Part shown: piece after piece, positions 21,061 through 33,878 of the stretch
Position numbering within the stretch: position 1 is the stretch's first letter
Layout of the letters: every line of letters starts with the position of its first letter
From: Crossaster papposus
Taxonomy: Eukaryota; Echinodermata; Asteroidea; Velatida; Solasteridae
Direction: 5' to 3'
Assembly: GCA_037893245.1 (NCBI GenBank)
Contig: JBAIAA010000238.1
Coordinates: 186,001 to 250,000 of the forward strand
DNA length: 64,000 nt
Translations under genes and position numbers: made by a program
The notes under the pieces: model-generated
Told to the model about the DNA's origin: nothing
Database searches by the model: none
Seen by the model: the letters and a program-made list of their open reading frames with translations, nothing else

Positions 21061-22790
21061 GAGATAGCAGTACCGTCAGTAATCATTGAAGATTAAATAA
21101 ACTTCAGATATAAAGAAACGATTCGAAGAAATACATACAAAACAGAAAAAGAAAAGGACCTCTGAAAAAATGAAAAGAACAACATTTTGTTTTTGGTAAA
21201 TTGTTTCTTAAAAACATTTGTTTAGTTTTTAATTTGACATGGTCCGAACATTAGCAGAAATAAATAAGAAAACATAAAGACCAGTGCAAACGATCACAAG
21301 GCTGTAACGAAAGATTTTGTTTTCATTTGAAACACCCAACCATAACTTTTCCAACTTTAATTAACATTCTTCTAGAATACGGGGTACAGGTTTTAATTGT
21401 AATCATGGGGTAACAAAGCACAAGGAACAATTGTTGCAATTAAAACATAACGTCTAATGAGAAAGTAACCCTACATTCTTAACCCAAGCAACAAAATCGC
21501 TGAAAAACACACAAAAATCTTACTTATCTAAAAGTAAATAATGATTCTAGGCATCCAGTTAAATTATTGCGCTAGATATCCTGTAATATTGTTCCGAAAA
21601 TTGAATTTTATTTATAATAATTTACGATCGCCGTCCGGAACATCAAAACTAAATCAACCGCGCAAGACTGGGACTTGACGTTTGTGGGAATTGATAGAAT
21701 AATGAAGGATCTTCAATTTATCTCCCGTGCGTAAAATCACGTGACCCTTTCTTCCAGTCGAAACCGGAAGTGCCTTATAATTTGAAAGTGAAAAATGATG
21801 CGAACTTACTTTCAACGATGTTAGTCTCTGGCTAATAGTGCTTTTCAAAACAATTACCGGCGACGTCATAAATAATTATAGCGCCCTCTAGCGACAGGTC
21901 AAAAAATGATCAAAATGAATAATCAGTTGATGTGTGTGGCGAAGTTTGCTCAAATCACTTTATAACTGGTGTATATAATAAGCAACTTGTTAGGAACAAG
22001 TTGGTGGAGAGAAAAAATATGACGTCACCAGACCGGAAGTTACAAATAAAAGACCTTTTAACCTTAAATAATTGCTGAAAAGTCAACCGCAATAGATATA
22101 ATTCAGATATTTGCTTTAAATAGCAAAGTTCAGACAGCTCTCGAGCGTTCTGTTAATGACGTCACGATTACGTCATCAAGTATCAGAGTACAAGCAACCA
22201 ATGATTAATAGATTTATCTTCGAAAATCAATATAAAATAAACTGTAAGAGACATGCAAAATAATTTCACCCTTTCTTTCGGTCCAAACCGAGAGTGCCTG
22301 AAAATCAACAGCAAGAGATATAATCAATTTTTTTTCTTCAATTTCTATTCTGTATACAATGAAAATTAAATGACAAGAATTTTAAATTTAATGAACAATA
22401 AACAAAAATTGCGAAAAAGCCATATGCTCTGTTCATAGAACAGACATATTTCTAGTTGTTTCTGTTTTTGTCTTATCACAAGCTTCTAGAAATTGGCAGC
22501 AGAACCTATTATTCGCGCAAAAAAATCGCGTCAATATTGACGTCAATATTGACGTCAATATTGACGACAATATTGACGACAATATTGACGACAATATTGA
22601 CGACAATATTGACGACAATATTGACGACTATAGGTGCCAAGTCGTGACATTTGTCGTGAATATTGATGTTAATTTTCACGATCTACGTACTCCCCCCAGG
22701 GCCACCATACGTAAGGGAGTTTTAATGGAAGGTTCTCCTCATATCATGTACACGTGTCGACATACCTGCCTATTATTTACATGTTGACTA
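21060..22790. repeat. Dispersed block, paralogous to 26830-29370
   Basis: The block aligns with 26830-27190 and then 28040-29370; the second copy has an extra 850 bases in between. Shared landmarks are GACCAGTGCAAACGATCACA, GCGCTAGATATCCTG, CCGGAAGTGCCTTATAATTT and GGCCACCATACGTAAGGGAG. Parts occur inverted at 40.1-42.6 kb. Unlike the 1-765 and 28.6-kb copies it is not followed by a FAMeT exon. Confidence 0.75.
22531..22629. repeat. 12-bp tandem repeat CAATATTGACGA, about 8 units
   Basis: Eight units of 12 bases centred on the palindrome AATATT lie within the dispersed block. The equivalent place has two units at 29174-29205 and a degenerate one or two near 540, so the array has expanded in this copy alone. 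Confidence 0.85.
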
Positions 22791-24529
22791 CAAGTCCTAT
22801 TAGTCCATCATCTTATGTAAAGAAAATAAATCTTGTCATATTTTTGTATACAATCTTGGAAAATGCAGTTAAATTAGTTTATATAGTATTGTAAACATAA
22901 ACAAAATTGTTGCCATTTTTTATATTTGGTCCTGGGGTGATTTAGGGGCAAAAGTATGAAAATTAAATATCAGATATCGTTTATAGCAGCAAAATTTCAC
23001 TAATTAATTAATAAATTTTTTTTAATGTTGTTTTTGTATCCCATATTTTTAGTATTCCTAGTTCATCCCTTACATTTGAATCTGTAAAAAGTGCCTTGGC
23101 TTAGTGAACTGCTGCCACCTCTTCCTAAGGGTCACGAAACCCACCGCAGAACGTCTCATTTGTTTATGTAGAGTGATTGTTGTGCACAGTGTCCCATAGG
23201 GATTTTCCTATGCCATCTGCCACCTCCAATTACTTTTTTAGCCAATGTACATGAATAAAAACTGTCTGTAAGTCATCACGTGGCAGGTTGTGATACGTCT
23301 GTGCTACTAGTGTTCTTTCGTTTTGGATGGTCTTATACAACATAATAGACGATGTACGTCTCCTATCAAATCAAAAGCCGTGAAAAAACAATATGCCCCC
23401 CACCGGGGCCCCGTCCAATCGTTGGCCAGATGACGACCGGTCGTTACCTTAGGCTTTTGTTATTACATGTACTAAGGCAAATATAATGTTACATATTCAG
23501 CATGAATTAATTGATTTAAATTAAGGAAGCTTTTTCTGCGGTTTGTTATAACAGCAATGTATGCCTACAGGGGACTCTGGATCTAGTCTTGGAATTTCTC
23601 ATCTTTGTTTAATGTATATGCTTGTATCGCGCACGTTGGAGTCAGCGGGGAATTTAAGTAGCCTGGACAAACGCGTTGCTGCAATGATAGACCATGCATA
23701 GACATTTTCATTCATAATGGTTTGATGAAAGCCGCTACTACTAGTCAATAACAAATGTGATGCGATCAAGCAAAATCAGTCAAGTAGGCCTTGGTCATTT
23801 TTTGGGGATTTTTACATATTCTTTTGTAGCGTACTTCAGGCTCCATTTCAGTGAAAACCGCATGTGAATACGACCTTTGGTTAAACAATTACAACCATTT
23901 AAACACCAGCACGTTAAAAATAAAGAAACTGAGAAAATCATGTTTTTGTATCACTTTCCTTCTGAATTTGGTTAAAAGAGTATTTTCATGTAAAAGAACA
24001 TATTTTGGCCCGATCTGTAAACAAAAATTGCGGAGTTCCGACTGATTTTGATTGATCGAATCACAAATAACCACTGAACTTGCATCCACGCTCGACAGTG
24101 GCGTGCAAAGGCTTAATATTCCTCGCCTCTTTCTTGTTGTAATGTAAATTAGCCAACTCCAACCGCTCATTAATAATGAGCGCACACTTTTGTTCTTTTA
24201 ATCATTTTTCAACAAAGCTCCCTGCCTCAATACCGAGAGCTTAATCGTCATTTGGGTGACTGATTGATACTACAATATTCACAACTTGGAACACAAACGG
24301 AGCGAAAATTGTTCAGCTTGTCAAAGAGACAAAAGGCACACTTCGTTTCATTTGTGGCTTTTAGCTTGATTGAACTAGGAACAAATACAGTTAATATTTT
24401 ATTTAGTTACTATGGGGATTTCGGTAATGATTTCCACGTCAAATGTTTCCAATAAATCTTACAATTGTGCCTGCATACGAATAGTACAAAGACCGCAATT
24501 ACTGTGTGAGTGTATTGTATTTTCAGTGA
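22791..24529. other. Unassigned stretch
   Basis: No gene, RNA or repeat that pairs with other parts of the window was found here. Confidence 0.4.
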
Positions 24530-24556
24530 GGGGGGGGGGGGGGGGGGGGGGGGGGG
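24530..24556 (+). repeat. Poly(G) tract, 27 G
   Basis: An uninterrupted G run in intergenic or intronic DNA, similar to the one at 1061. Confidence 0.9.
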
Positions 24557-24984
24557 TAGAATAGAAGTAAATATATTTTTATTTATTTTGATGCTACAAA
24601 ATTGGTCAAAGTGTTAAATAGAATGTTTAACAACAAGGCCTACTGTATTGAAGTTTTGCTCAATTGATATTACGTTTCCTGTTTAGGGGAAAACTGCAAA
24701 ATAATGCACATTTTGGGTTCGTTTGAGTTTTCTTTGCTGACGCATGGTTTCAAACCATTTCTGGTGAAATTAGTTCACACGGGTTTAAAGGGATCGTATA
24801 CGTTTGGTGAAATATTAATTAAATTTTAATACTTATTTCGGGTTTTTTTGGCTCAAAAATACCCAGGGACCACACAGAAAAACTGGCAACATTATTTTGT
24901 CTGATCTGTGATGTATTTAGATTGAATTAAACATGGTTGCCAAGATTGTATATGAATTTTTTTTTTTTACATAAGCTAATGGAC

Positions 24985-26295
24985 TATTAGCGGTTCGGTT
25001 TCTTTATCAAGTCGCCAAATCCGCGACGGTCAGCGCGTATTTGTTCCCTTGTTTTAACCGGTCTATAGGTTAAACATAACAGGTCGACCTGATGCATTTC
25101 GTTGGGAAATTCCGTAGATCTATTGCAACTCGTGGGTCGAGAAACGTACGTGGAGGCGGCAGATAAATTTGCCACGATTCGGATTTGATTAGAGGGATGT
25201 ATAGATAAGAATACGACCGTACTACTTTGTGTGTAGTGTGGCCGTGTATAGGTGGGATTACAATCATATACTACAGTTGTTTTCCTAGTTCCGGATTTTT
25301 CCTAGTTCCGGATCGCTTCAAATAAAAACCTACCTCTTATGGCTTGGTCTCCAATACTATTTTTTTTAGATGAAGTGCATTTTGAAAAGAAACATACAAG
25401 CTTCTTGATACATAAATATCTTTTCAATAAAATATCCAGAAAAGGAATTTTGGCCAGATTTTCGACTCGTACTTTGACATGTTTGGACGGTTTGTAGAAA
25501 TCACGGGAGCCGCAAAACCACGAACATGTCACTCAAAACGTTTGATTTCATTTATGCCTTTTTGTAGTCTAAAGTTGTAAAAAACTCATGCATCGATTAC
25601 TTGTTGAGTAAAAATAAGTCTAAAAGTCTCCAGTATTTAAAAATCTGCCAAAGACTGAACGTATATCTTTTCCTAGTTCCGGGTCGCGCGTAAAATACAT
25701 GCATCAACTACACGCGCGCAAGCGTTTTCATATGACGTGTTCTGCGATGTGATCGGTCAACGTTTATCGGCTCGTTGCCGTGCCACACGTACCGGTCGCG
25801 CACGCTACACGGACAAAACATTTCAAAAAATTTCCTTGCAAGTCTTCTTTTTGAACTTTATTGGAAGTGGAAGTATTTGAAATGTATTTTAAACTGTATT
25901 CATATAAACTAATGAATACTTTATCAGAAATAAAGGCTTGATTCAGGTTGGTTCTAGCGTGATTATTTTTCATGTACGAAGCAGTTTTTCACCCGATCCG
26001 GAATTGGTTAAACCGATCCGCAACTAGGGAAAGTGATGTCGGTATATTTGACGTCGTATTTTCACATTAAGAAGAGCATAAATATCGAAACAAAAACTGT
26101 AGTTTCTCCATTACTTAAGGCAAACTACTAAACCTATTTCATTCAAATTTCGAGGATTAGACTTGCCGAAAACAGCCTGAGTTGTTTTTGCGATCCGGAA
26201 CTAGGAAAACGTCTGTAGTTGGTGGCAACTTGCTGGATTGTACGTATACAATTCAGCATTATTATGCCCATAAGTTGCGGTCACGACAATTGACC
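24985..26295. repeat. Dispersed repeat unit, copy interrupted by a TA-flanked MITE
   Basis: This is the second copy of the unit described at 17225. It is continuous across the place where the first copy holds a foldback element, and is itself split by the MITE at 25274-26215. Confidence 0.75.
25274..26215. mobile_element. Tc1/mariner-like MITE with TA target site
   Basis: The 942-bp element begins CAGTTGTTTTCCTAGTTCCG and ends with the complement of CAGACGTTTTCCTAGTTCCG. It is flanked by TA on both sides (25272-25273 and 26216-26217). The empty site is preserved at 18268 as CATATAGTTGG. TCCTAGTTCCGG words also occur inside. The CAGT start and TA duplication fit non-autonomous Tc1/mariner elements; no transposase remains. 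Confidence 0.85.
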
Positions 26296-26369
26296 ATTTG
26301 CGTGTGGAAATTAAATAATATCTGGTACACTGACTTGTTCACACAGCTTGGCACAGTTTGACTTTAAAT

Positions 26370-26830
26370 TATTATTATTTCAAAGTAATATTACTTCATT
26401 TAATTTTGTTTTCAAGTAAAGGCAAGATTGATACTTTGTAATGATATAGTTGATTTTGTGATAAAAAACAGTTTTGGCGGCCCCAAAACTGGCAAAAAAA
26501 TGTCAAAATGGCCTGTTACCATGGCTACTAGCCATAAAAAAAATAATAAGTTAATTTTTGGTAACTTGCTTACCAAGTCCTTTAATACTAAAAATTGAAA
26601 GGGCAATATTGATATACTTTGTAATGATATAGTTGATTTTGTGATAAAATTGTGTATTTTGGCTGGGTGATTTTTTTAAAATAAGCAAAAAAAAACCTGT
26701 TTTTGCGGCGGACCCTAAACTGGCTAAAAATGGCAACGGGCAATAGAAAAAAATATATAAAAAAATTGGTTACTTGCTTACCAAGTTCTTTCATATAAAA
26801 AAAAATAATACAAAAATGCCAAGGACACTG
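26370..26830. mobile_element. Truncated relative of the 19065-20503 element
   Basis: The words TACTTTGTAATGATATAGTTG, GGTTACTTGCTTACCAAGT and CAAAAATGCCAAGGACACT match the interior and one end of the larger element. One terminal repeat is missing, so this is a fragment. Confidence 0.6.
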
Positions 26831-27189
26831 ATAGAAGAAACGATTAGAAGAAATACATATAAAACAGAAAAAGACCTCTGAAAAAAATGAAAAGAAAAAC
26901 ATTTTGTTTTGGTAAATTTTATAACGACCCCCTGATAACTGTAAGCTTTTGTTTCTTAAAAACATTTGTTTATTTTTTAATTTGACATGGTCCGAACATT
27001 GGCAAAAATAAAGAAGAAAACATAAAGACCAGTGCAAACGATCACAAGGCTGTAACGAAAGATTTTGTTTTCATTTTAAACACTTAACCATAACTTTTCC
27101 AACTTTACTTAACATTCTTCAAGAATACGGGGTACAGGTTTTAATTGTAATCATGGGGTAACGAAGCACAAGGAACAATTGTTGCAATT

Positions 27190-28040
27190 AAAACATAACA
27201 CACAACGTAAATGAATTGCAAACAACACGGAAACGCATTTTAACAAGAAAATCTTAAGTGCCAGTATATTGCCATACAGCTTCCTCGAATAAACAAGCCA
27301 CAACTTATGTTTAATTTGAACGCACAGAAGTTGAAGTTCGTTGCCTATTAACGAAAAAATAAAAGAAACCCTAGCTACAAATTAATGTGCGCTTCGATGC
27401 GTCTTAATTTGATTTCATCAATAATGTAGATATGTAGCAGAAATTCAACTGAAGAATGGTGAAAATGTAGTCTTGTATGCCTATAAATGAAATAGGTTTA
27501 CGGAAGCGAACCTGAATGAAAAGAACTAAATCATGTGTGCACAAACACGAAAATGAATGCAATAGTAGCTAAAAAGAAACCCTAGTTTGAATGAATTCGG
27601 GGGAAGTGGTTGAATTTTAATGTGTGTTAATAAAAGTGAAATAATTTGTGATGAAATTGGCCGGGAAAACCTATATTATTATTTAGTCGACCATAACATT
27701 TAAAAACACAGAGATTGGCCAGGGGCAACAACAGTAAAAATACTGTGGTCCGCGGGCCTGTTGTCCCACATCAAAGCACTCCAATTATATACATATATAA
27801 AAATTTAAAAAGGGAAAAACATAAACTAAACAAATGTTAAAACAAATAAACAAACACCCCAACAAACAAACAAAACAACAATTCTAAAAACAATGAAGTC
27901 TGAACAAGAACAAAATTAAACCCGAGTTTTAACCCGACTACATCTAATGAGAAAACACACAATCCCATTAAAAGAAGAAAAAACGTAAGTTAAATTAAAT
28001 GGATTAACGTTTAAAACGTAAACGAAAGAATCGAGAATAC
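27190..28040. other. Unassigned insertion within the dispersed block
   Basis: This 850-bp piece is absent from the otherwise collinear copy at about 21450. It contains an A-rich AACAAACAAAC-like stretch (27830-27900). No terminal repeats are obvious. Confidence 0.4.
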
Positions 28041-29430
28041 GAAAGTAACCCTACATTCTTAACCCAAGCAACAAAATCGCTGACAAAAACCCCAAAAATC
28101 TTACTTATCTAAAAGTAAATAATGATTCTAGGCAACCAGTTAAATTATTGCGCTAGATATATTGTTCCGAAAAATTGAAATTTATTTTTAATAATTTACG
28201 ATCGCCGTCCGGAACATCAAAACAAAATTAACCGCGCAAGACCGGGACTTGAAGTTTGTGGGAATTGATAGAATAATGAAGGATCTTCAATTTATCTCCC
28301 GTGCGTAAAAATCACGTGTCCCTTTCTTCCGGTCGAAACCGGAAGTGCCTTATAATTTGAAAGTGAAAAATGATGCGAACTTATTTTCAACGATGTTAGT
28401 CTATGGCTAAAAAGTGCTTTTCAAAAAAATTACCGGTGACGTCATAAATTATTATAGCGCCCTCTAGCGACAGGTTGAAAAATGATTAAAATGAACAATC
28501 AGTTGATGTGTGTGGCGAAGTTTGCTCAAACCACTTTATAACTGGTGTATATAATAAGCATCTAGTTAGGAACAAGTTGGTGGAGAGAAACAAATATGAC
28601 GGTACTAGACCGGAAGTTACAATGAAAAGACCTTTAAACCTTAAATAATTGCTGAAAAATCAACCGCGATAGATATAATTCAGAATTTTGCTTTAAATAG
28701 CAAAGTTCAGACAGCTCTCGAGCTTTATGTTAATGGCGTCACGATGACGTCATCAAGTATCCGATTACAAGCAACCAATGATTAATAGATTTAATCTTCG
28801 AAAATCAATATAAAATAAACTGTAAGAGATCCGATTTAGATTTTTACGGTAATTGACAGAATAATACAGGGTCTTACTATTTCGTATAACATGCAAAATA
28901 ATTTCACCCTTTCTTTCGGTCCAAACCGAGAGTGCCTGAAAATCAACAGCAAGAATTATAATCAATTTTTTTTTTCAATTTCTATTCTGTAATCTGTATA
29001 CAATGAAAATTAAATGACAAGAATCTTAAATGTAATGAACAATAAACAAAAATTGCGAAAAAGCCATATGCTCTGTTCATAGAACAGACATATTTCTAGT
29101 TGTTATTGTTTTTGTCTTATCACAAGCTTCTAGAAATTGGCAGCAGAACCTATTATTCGCGCAAAAAATTCGCGTCAATATTGACGTCAATATTGACGAC
29201 TATAGGGGGCAAGTCTTGACATTTGTCGTGAATATTGATTTTAATTTTTACGATCTACGTACTCCCTCCAGGGCCACCATACGTAAGGGAGTTTTAATGG
29301 AAGGTTCTCTTCATATCATGTACACGTGACGATATACCTCCCTATTATTTACATGTTGACTACAAAAATCTTATGATATAATTCGGTTTAGCTGGTCATT
29401 TTTGTATTTATATCTTGGGGTGTCACGCAG

Positions 29431-29589
29431 CTTGCTCGTTCACTTGGAAGGCGTCCACCCAAGGTGTCAAGTTCATCTTGCAGCCGCTGAGGGCGCCGTT
29501 TCGGTTGGACTTCGATGTGAAGACAGGCCGTGATGCCTTTATAAATCTGGCGGAGGAAAGTACAGAAGCGTCCGTCTTCGCCCAAATAA
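29431..29589 (+). CDS. FAMeT-domain protein, copy 2, middle exon
   Basis: The 159-base exon is the equivalent of 766-924, with acceptor CACGCAG and donor GTGAGT, entering and leaving in phase 1. It encodes the first half of the domain, including RLDFDVKTGRDAFINLAEES. Preceding DNA has no start codon in a good context, in line with an upstream exon; the signal-peptide exon at 15401-15605 fits in phase. Differences from copy 1 are mainly substitutions that keep the frame. Confidence 0.75.
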
Positions 29590-30727
29590 GTGAGTGTCAA
29601 CATATCAAATCCTTTCTAGTCAAAAGGACCCCAAGCAAACCAGCCAAAAACGCACAGTCCAGTGACCTTGGACAAAAAAAGATAAGAGCTCCCTGGCTCT
29701 GTGTAGGGTGTTGGGTCAAAACGAAACCCACGCTGCATATATGCCATAAACAAGATGCATAGATTACACGTGTGTACTGTGTGTATTGTGTGCAGCTCGC
29801 CGAGCCATGCAACGATCAATTTAATTGACTTTCAGATCCACAATTTCTTTTAAAGTGAATACACGCGAGCCTAAACCTCAACCAATCACAAAAAAAGTTT
29901 ACATTGTTAGAAAGCTGACAAGCCAGAGAGAAATGACTCGAGAGATCTAAGCTTCTAGAGGGCGCTATTTAATGTTATGATCATTTTATTACACCAGTTT
30001 TTGGCTACACGCGCGTTTTACACAGGAAACGGGTCGATTTTTGACAAAAAATGCAAGATTTAACATGATTTACGCAAGTGAAAAACTATTTTTTGTTCAG
30101 TTTTTTTTGCATTTTCTGAAAGACGGCAATGTTTGGGACATAATGTGGCAAGATCTAAGGTATACTTTGTTAAATAATGTTGTGGTGGCGATAGATGCGA
30201 AAAAGGACCCGTTTTTAAATGTTTTTAGATACAAGTTCTCATAGAGATGCCACGTGAAAACTGTCCAGTGGCTTTAGTTCTCCAAAAGAATCCATATGGC
30301 CTTCGAAACTTATTTGCCTTCAATATGCTTATTGCCGAAGACCACGTGAATGTGTAATTGATTAGGCAGAAACAAGCACTTTCCTACTTAGTTTTATCGG
30401 TCCTATAACTTCTAGCGAGTTACCTATAAAACAAAAACTGCCACGGAATGTTACACGGTTGAAAAAAGCACTACTGTTTTTACCAAAACTTTGCCAATGT
30501 TACGATCAAAAAGAGAGTAAGCTTAAAAAACAATTTGATGATATAGAAAGGGTACTTTATGACGTCATAACGACGTCATGACGTCAACAATCTTTAAGAT
30601 GTCGCCCCCGTCGTTGCAAATTCAAAGAAGCTGCTTGAACATTCTGTAATGCCATTAGGCTATTCAGAAGTTTGATGCAAACCAACGTAATCTGTGATTG
30701 GCCATTGAGAAGTACACATACATTATT

Positions 30728-31174
30728 ATAACACCTCACTCACAGATTCTGTGTCTTGATTGGCCGAGAGCGCGTCACGTGTCACTTGCTATTTTTACTA
30801 TTTTTTACTTGCGCTCCAAAAAAGACTATACCACGCAGCTAGCCTCGTTCTGAAAAAGTACTATGCGCATAGCAACACACGTACTATGCGTGACTGACAC
30901 CCAGACGTGTGTTTCGGTGCATTGCGTAAACATTGCTCTATCACCCTCGCACCCGTTCATCAAGGCAACAAAGTACACGTATGATCGAGGAAAAAGGGAA
31001 CGAAGATACAAATAGTCGGGTGCCCTTTCAAAACGCAAATTTAACGTACATTGCTTTCGTCAACATTAACAACGCACTTCTTGCACGTAGGTTGACACTG
31101 AATTCGGAGATTTTTTGTCATTACTATACTTTCAGGAAGCTTAAATTGTGCATAATCTGTGAGTGAGGTGTTAT
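30728..31174. mobile_element. MITE of family A, copy 2
   Basis: The ends are ATAACACCTCACTCACAGA and its near-complement. It is about 90 bp longer than the copy at 13076 because of extra sequence before the right end (about 30985-31100). The empty site is in FAMeT copy 1 near 1507. Confidence 0.75.
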
Positions 31175-31177
31175 AAA

Positions 31178-31334
31178 ACAAATATTGACTGCTTTATTTC
31201 GCGGTATAGTAAAACTAGCCTCCCTCGGTGATCCATGGAGCATTCTATTTTCCCTCGGCTTCGCCTCGGGAAAATAGAATGCTCCATGGATCACCTCGGG
31301 AGGCTAAATACCACTCAAAGCAGTCAATATTTGT
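31178..31334. mobile_element. Palindromic foldback element B, copy 2
   Basis: The same hairpin as 13434-13597, with the same CTCGGCTTCGCCTCG centre and a slightly shortened right arm (the AGTTTTACT part is missing). It directly follows element A. Confidence 0.78.
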
Positions 31335-31383
31335 ATAATAGTGATAATTTGCATACGCACTCACCCTTTGTTTTTTTCTATAG

Positions 31384-31703
31384 CCATAGGTAGCTGGTGG
31401 AACGAGAAGTCAGTTATCCGAGCCTGTGTCTACTCTGCACTCTCAACCGGATGCCCTCTAAAAGGGATTGTAGAATACAACGAGGCAGGTATCGTCAGTG
31501 ACACTGAACGTCGCCCCTTCTGGGTAGAGTACAAACGGGGCGTGGTGACCGTCGGCAAAGGAGGACAGGAGGAGGCTTTCATGGAGTGGGACGCCGCTGC
31601 GCATCATCGTCGCAACATATCAACGCCGGTATACGTTGGTATAAGTTCTTATGCATATGACCCCGAACCAGCGGAGTGGGTGTTCAATCAATTCTGTGCC
31701 TAA
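31384..31703 (+). CDS. FAMeT-domain protein, copy 2, last exon
   Basis: The exon encodes the second half of the domain from WWNEKSVIR through RRPFWVEYKRGVVTVGKG, FMEWD and YVGISSY, and stops at 31701-31703. It is one codon longer than its paralogue (320 against 317 bases). The strongest motifs are unchanged between copies while the loop residues between them differ, which points to constraint on the protein in both copies. Confidence 0.8.
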
Positions 31704-32031
31704 GAAACCAAAAAGCATGCGGGTGAAATGAGGGTGATGTATAACAAGTTGAAAAGGCTGGCACAGTTCGCCCTGTTAAAATATAGTGGCGCCCATTAAA
31801 CTGCCTGGAATTTAATCTTTTACAGTATAGTAGATGACTGAGACGTGTTAACATCACAGTTATTTTCACACGTGTGCTTGGAAGTCACTAGTTATAGAAG
31901 AAACCAAGATACCGTGAAACCAATAGCGGGCGGGTGGAAAATTGGGGTAACGAGTTGAAGAAGGGCACACATACATGTACTTATACACTTTTAACTATAA
32001 ACAATTAACTCGTAAACTCACATCACTAAAC

Positions 32032-32380
32032 TACGGAAGACGGATAGTGCCACTGGATACTGATGAATATATTTTTTGCAAATGCGCGAATAAATATTTT
32101 TTGTTGTATCATTTATCTGGCGGCCGCCACTTAATTATGTGGTGGCCGCTCCAACATAATCTGGCGATACTATTCGAGTATTGTCGCAAGATTCGAGTAA
32201 TGGTCCTCACGTGTTATGTTGTGGCCGCCAGATAATTAAGTGGCGGCCGCCAGATATTATGTGGCGGCCGTCACAAAATTAGGTGGCGGCCGCTAGATAA
32301 ATGGTACCAAAAATATTCTCGCGCGTTACTTTGCAAAAAATATATTCATCAGTATCCAGTGGCACTATCCATCTTCCGTA
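32032..32380. mobile_element. Foldback element with repeated NotI-like core
   Basis: Arms of about 100 bp start TACGGAAGACGGATAGTGCC and end with the complement. The centre has four copies of GGCGGCCGCC-like words separated by AATTA/AGATA stretches, so it can fold in several ways. It is absent from the paralogous flank near 2225. Confidence 0.8.
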
Positions 32381-32407
32381 ATAAACTGATATTGATGTTT
32401 GTTTTAA

Positions 32408-32756
32408 AGGTAGGATACACCATTGGTAATTGCTTGAATTATCATGAATGAGTAGATTTGGGGGTTGTATTTTATAGTAAACATCGTTTAACTGAGCTGT
32501 CCAAAGTTTTAAAATCTTGGATGCCGAGAAAAGCACGAAAAACAGCGGGTTTTTTCAACCGGCGTCACAAGCAGTTATTGTTATGTTATCTTTGTTTTTT
32601 CGCGATCGCCGTTAATTTTTCGGAATATTTACAGGATATCTAGCGCAATAATTTTGCTGGATGCCTAGAATAATTATTTACTTACCAATGAGTAAGATAT
32701 TTCCTAATAATTCGGTAGTAAATATTTTCGATATCTGCAAATGGTGTATACTACCT
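32408..32756. mobile_element. TTAA-flanked MITE, AGGTAG family (349 bp)
   Basis: The element is AGGTAGGATACACCATT at the left and the complement of AGGTAGTATACACCATT at the right, with TTAA at 32404-32407 and 32757-32760. The paralogous copy has the uninterrupted site near 2235 (GTTTTAGATC). Inside are GCCGAGAAAAGCACGAAAAA and the GCGCAATAATTTTGCTGGAT words seen in all members. Confidence 0.85.
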
Positions 32757-33878
32757 TTAAGTATGTCGTAAAACATGTAGGTCTACATAACAGCGACGTG
32801 ATATCGTCCTACCGTTTTCACGAATGGAAGAGCCTCGCGTGGATTTTGAAGAAAGCCTGAAGCGTTTTCGTAGATAATCGGAAGAGTATTATCTCCTTTT
32901 AAAACTGCCAAAAATTGCAGTAAGTAAACCTTCACATGATTCTATGAGCGGTTAATTTTTACATGAACCCAGTAATTAGAATCAAAATAGTGAGGAAAAA
33001 TCGAAATCGAAAAAAATAATAATTGTTAAAATGTGTGGCTCTTCGTGAAAACGGTGACGATATTAAAGTCCATTAAGAATTAACAAGTACCCAGACATTT
33101 TGTTAACCGAAACAAATTGTAATGGCAATTTGTTTATGGGGACTCTAACCACCTCCCATAAATAAATTGACTAAAATCAACCTTGGGGAAACATGTTAAT
33201 TATTTGTTTTAAATGCACAATGTATATTAACAGGCACGTATTTTCGACACCTAAGGCACCATTTCAAAATTCGGAAGTGGGAACGGAAAGATAGCGGAAC
33301 TCCTACTTCGGATCCTGTCTGACCTATCGATAAGGCGAACGAAGTGGAACATAGAAGCCTAGTGTTTGGTGGTCAGGAGTATATTACACGTGGTTATAAT
33401 AAATTGCGCTAAGTATCCAAAGATCAACGGGCTGACCACTTGACAACATGTGGTAATGGTTTTGACTGGTGTTTTTTTACAGGTTTTTAAAAATGTTTTT
33501 AGCACTATTCAATTTTTTCATGTACAGTTTTCATTTTTTTCTCATTTTTCATTGTTTTGTTGTTGTTGTCTTGTTCATTTAAGTGCTGTTTTTTATTGTC
33601 GTCTTTGTGTTTGTCCTGTCTTGTTTTGTCTTGCAGTATATTTTCTTGTTTTATGTTTTGTCCCATGTTGTGCATTGTCTTGTCCTGTTTTGTTTGTTTG
33701 GTTTAGTTGTGTTCTTTTGTATCCTGACTTATGGGGCATTGTGTCGTGTCTTGTTTTGTTGTTTGTCTTGCCTTGTATTTTTTTCGAATAAGTATAAAGT
33801 CTTTTATAATGTGCAATGCTAATGTTTTAATTGTATAATTTTATTTTCACAATTTAATGTGGGGTGACAGGTGTTTAA

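Larger units (their letters stand above)
29590..31383 (+). other. Intron of FAMeT copy 2 (1794 bp)
   Basis: The intron begins GTGAGT and ends TTTTTTTCTATAG. About 29600-30300 has no counterpart in copy 1, the next 420 bases do, and 30728-31334 is a composite insertion. Small open frames in the insertion are not genes. Confidence 0.65.
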
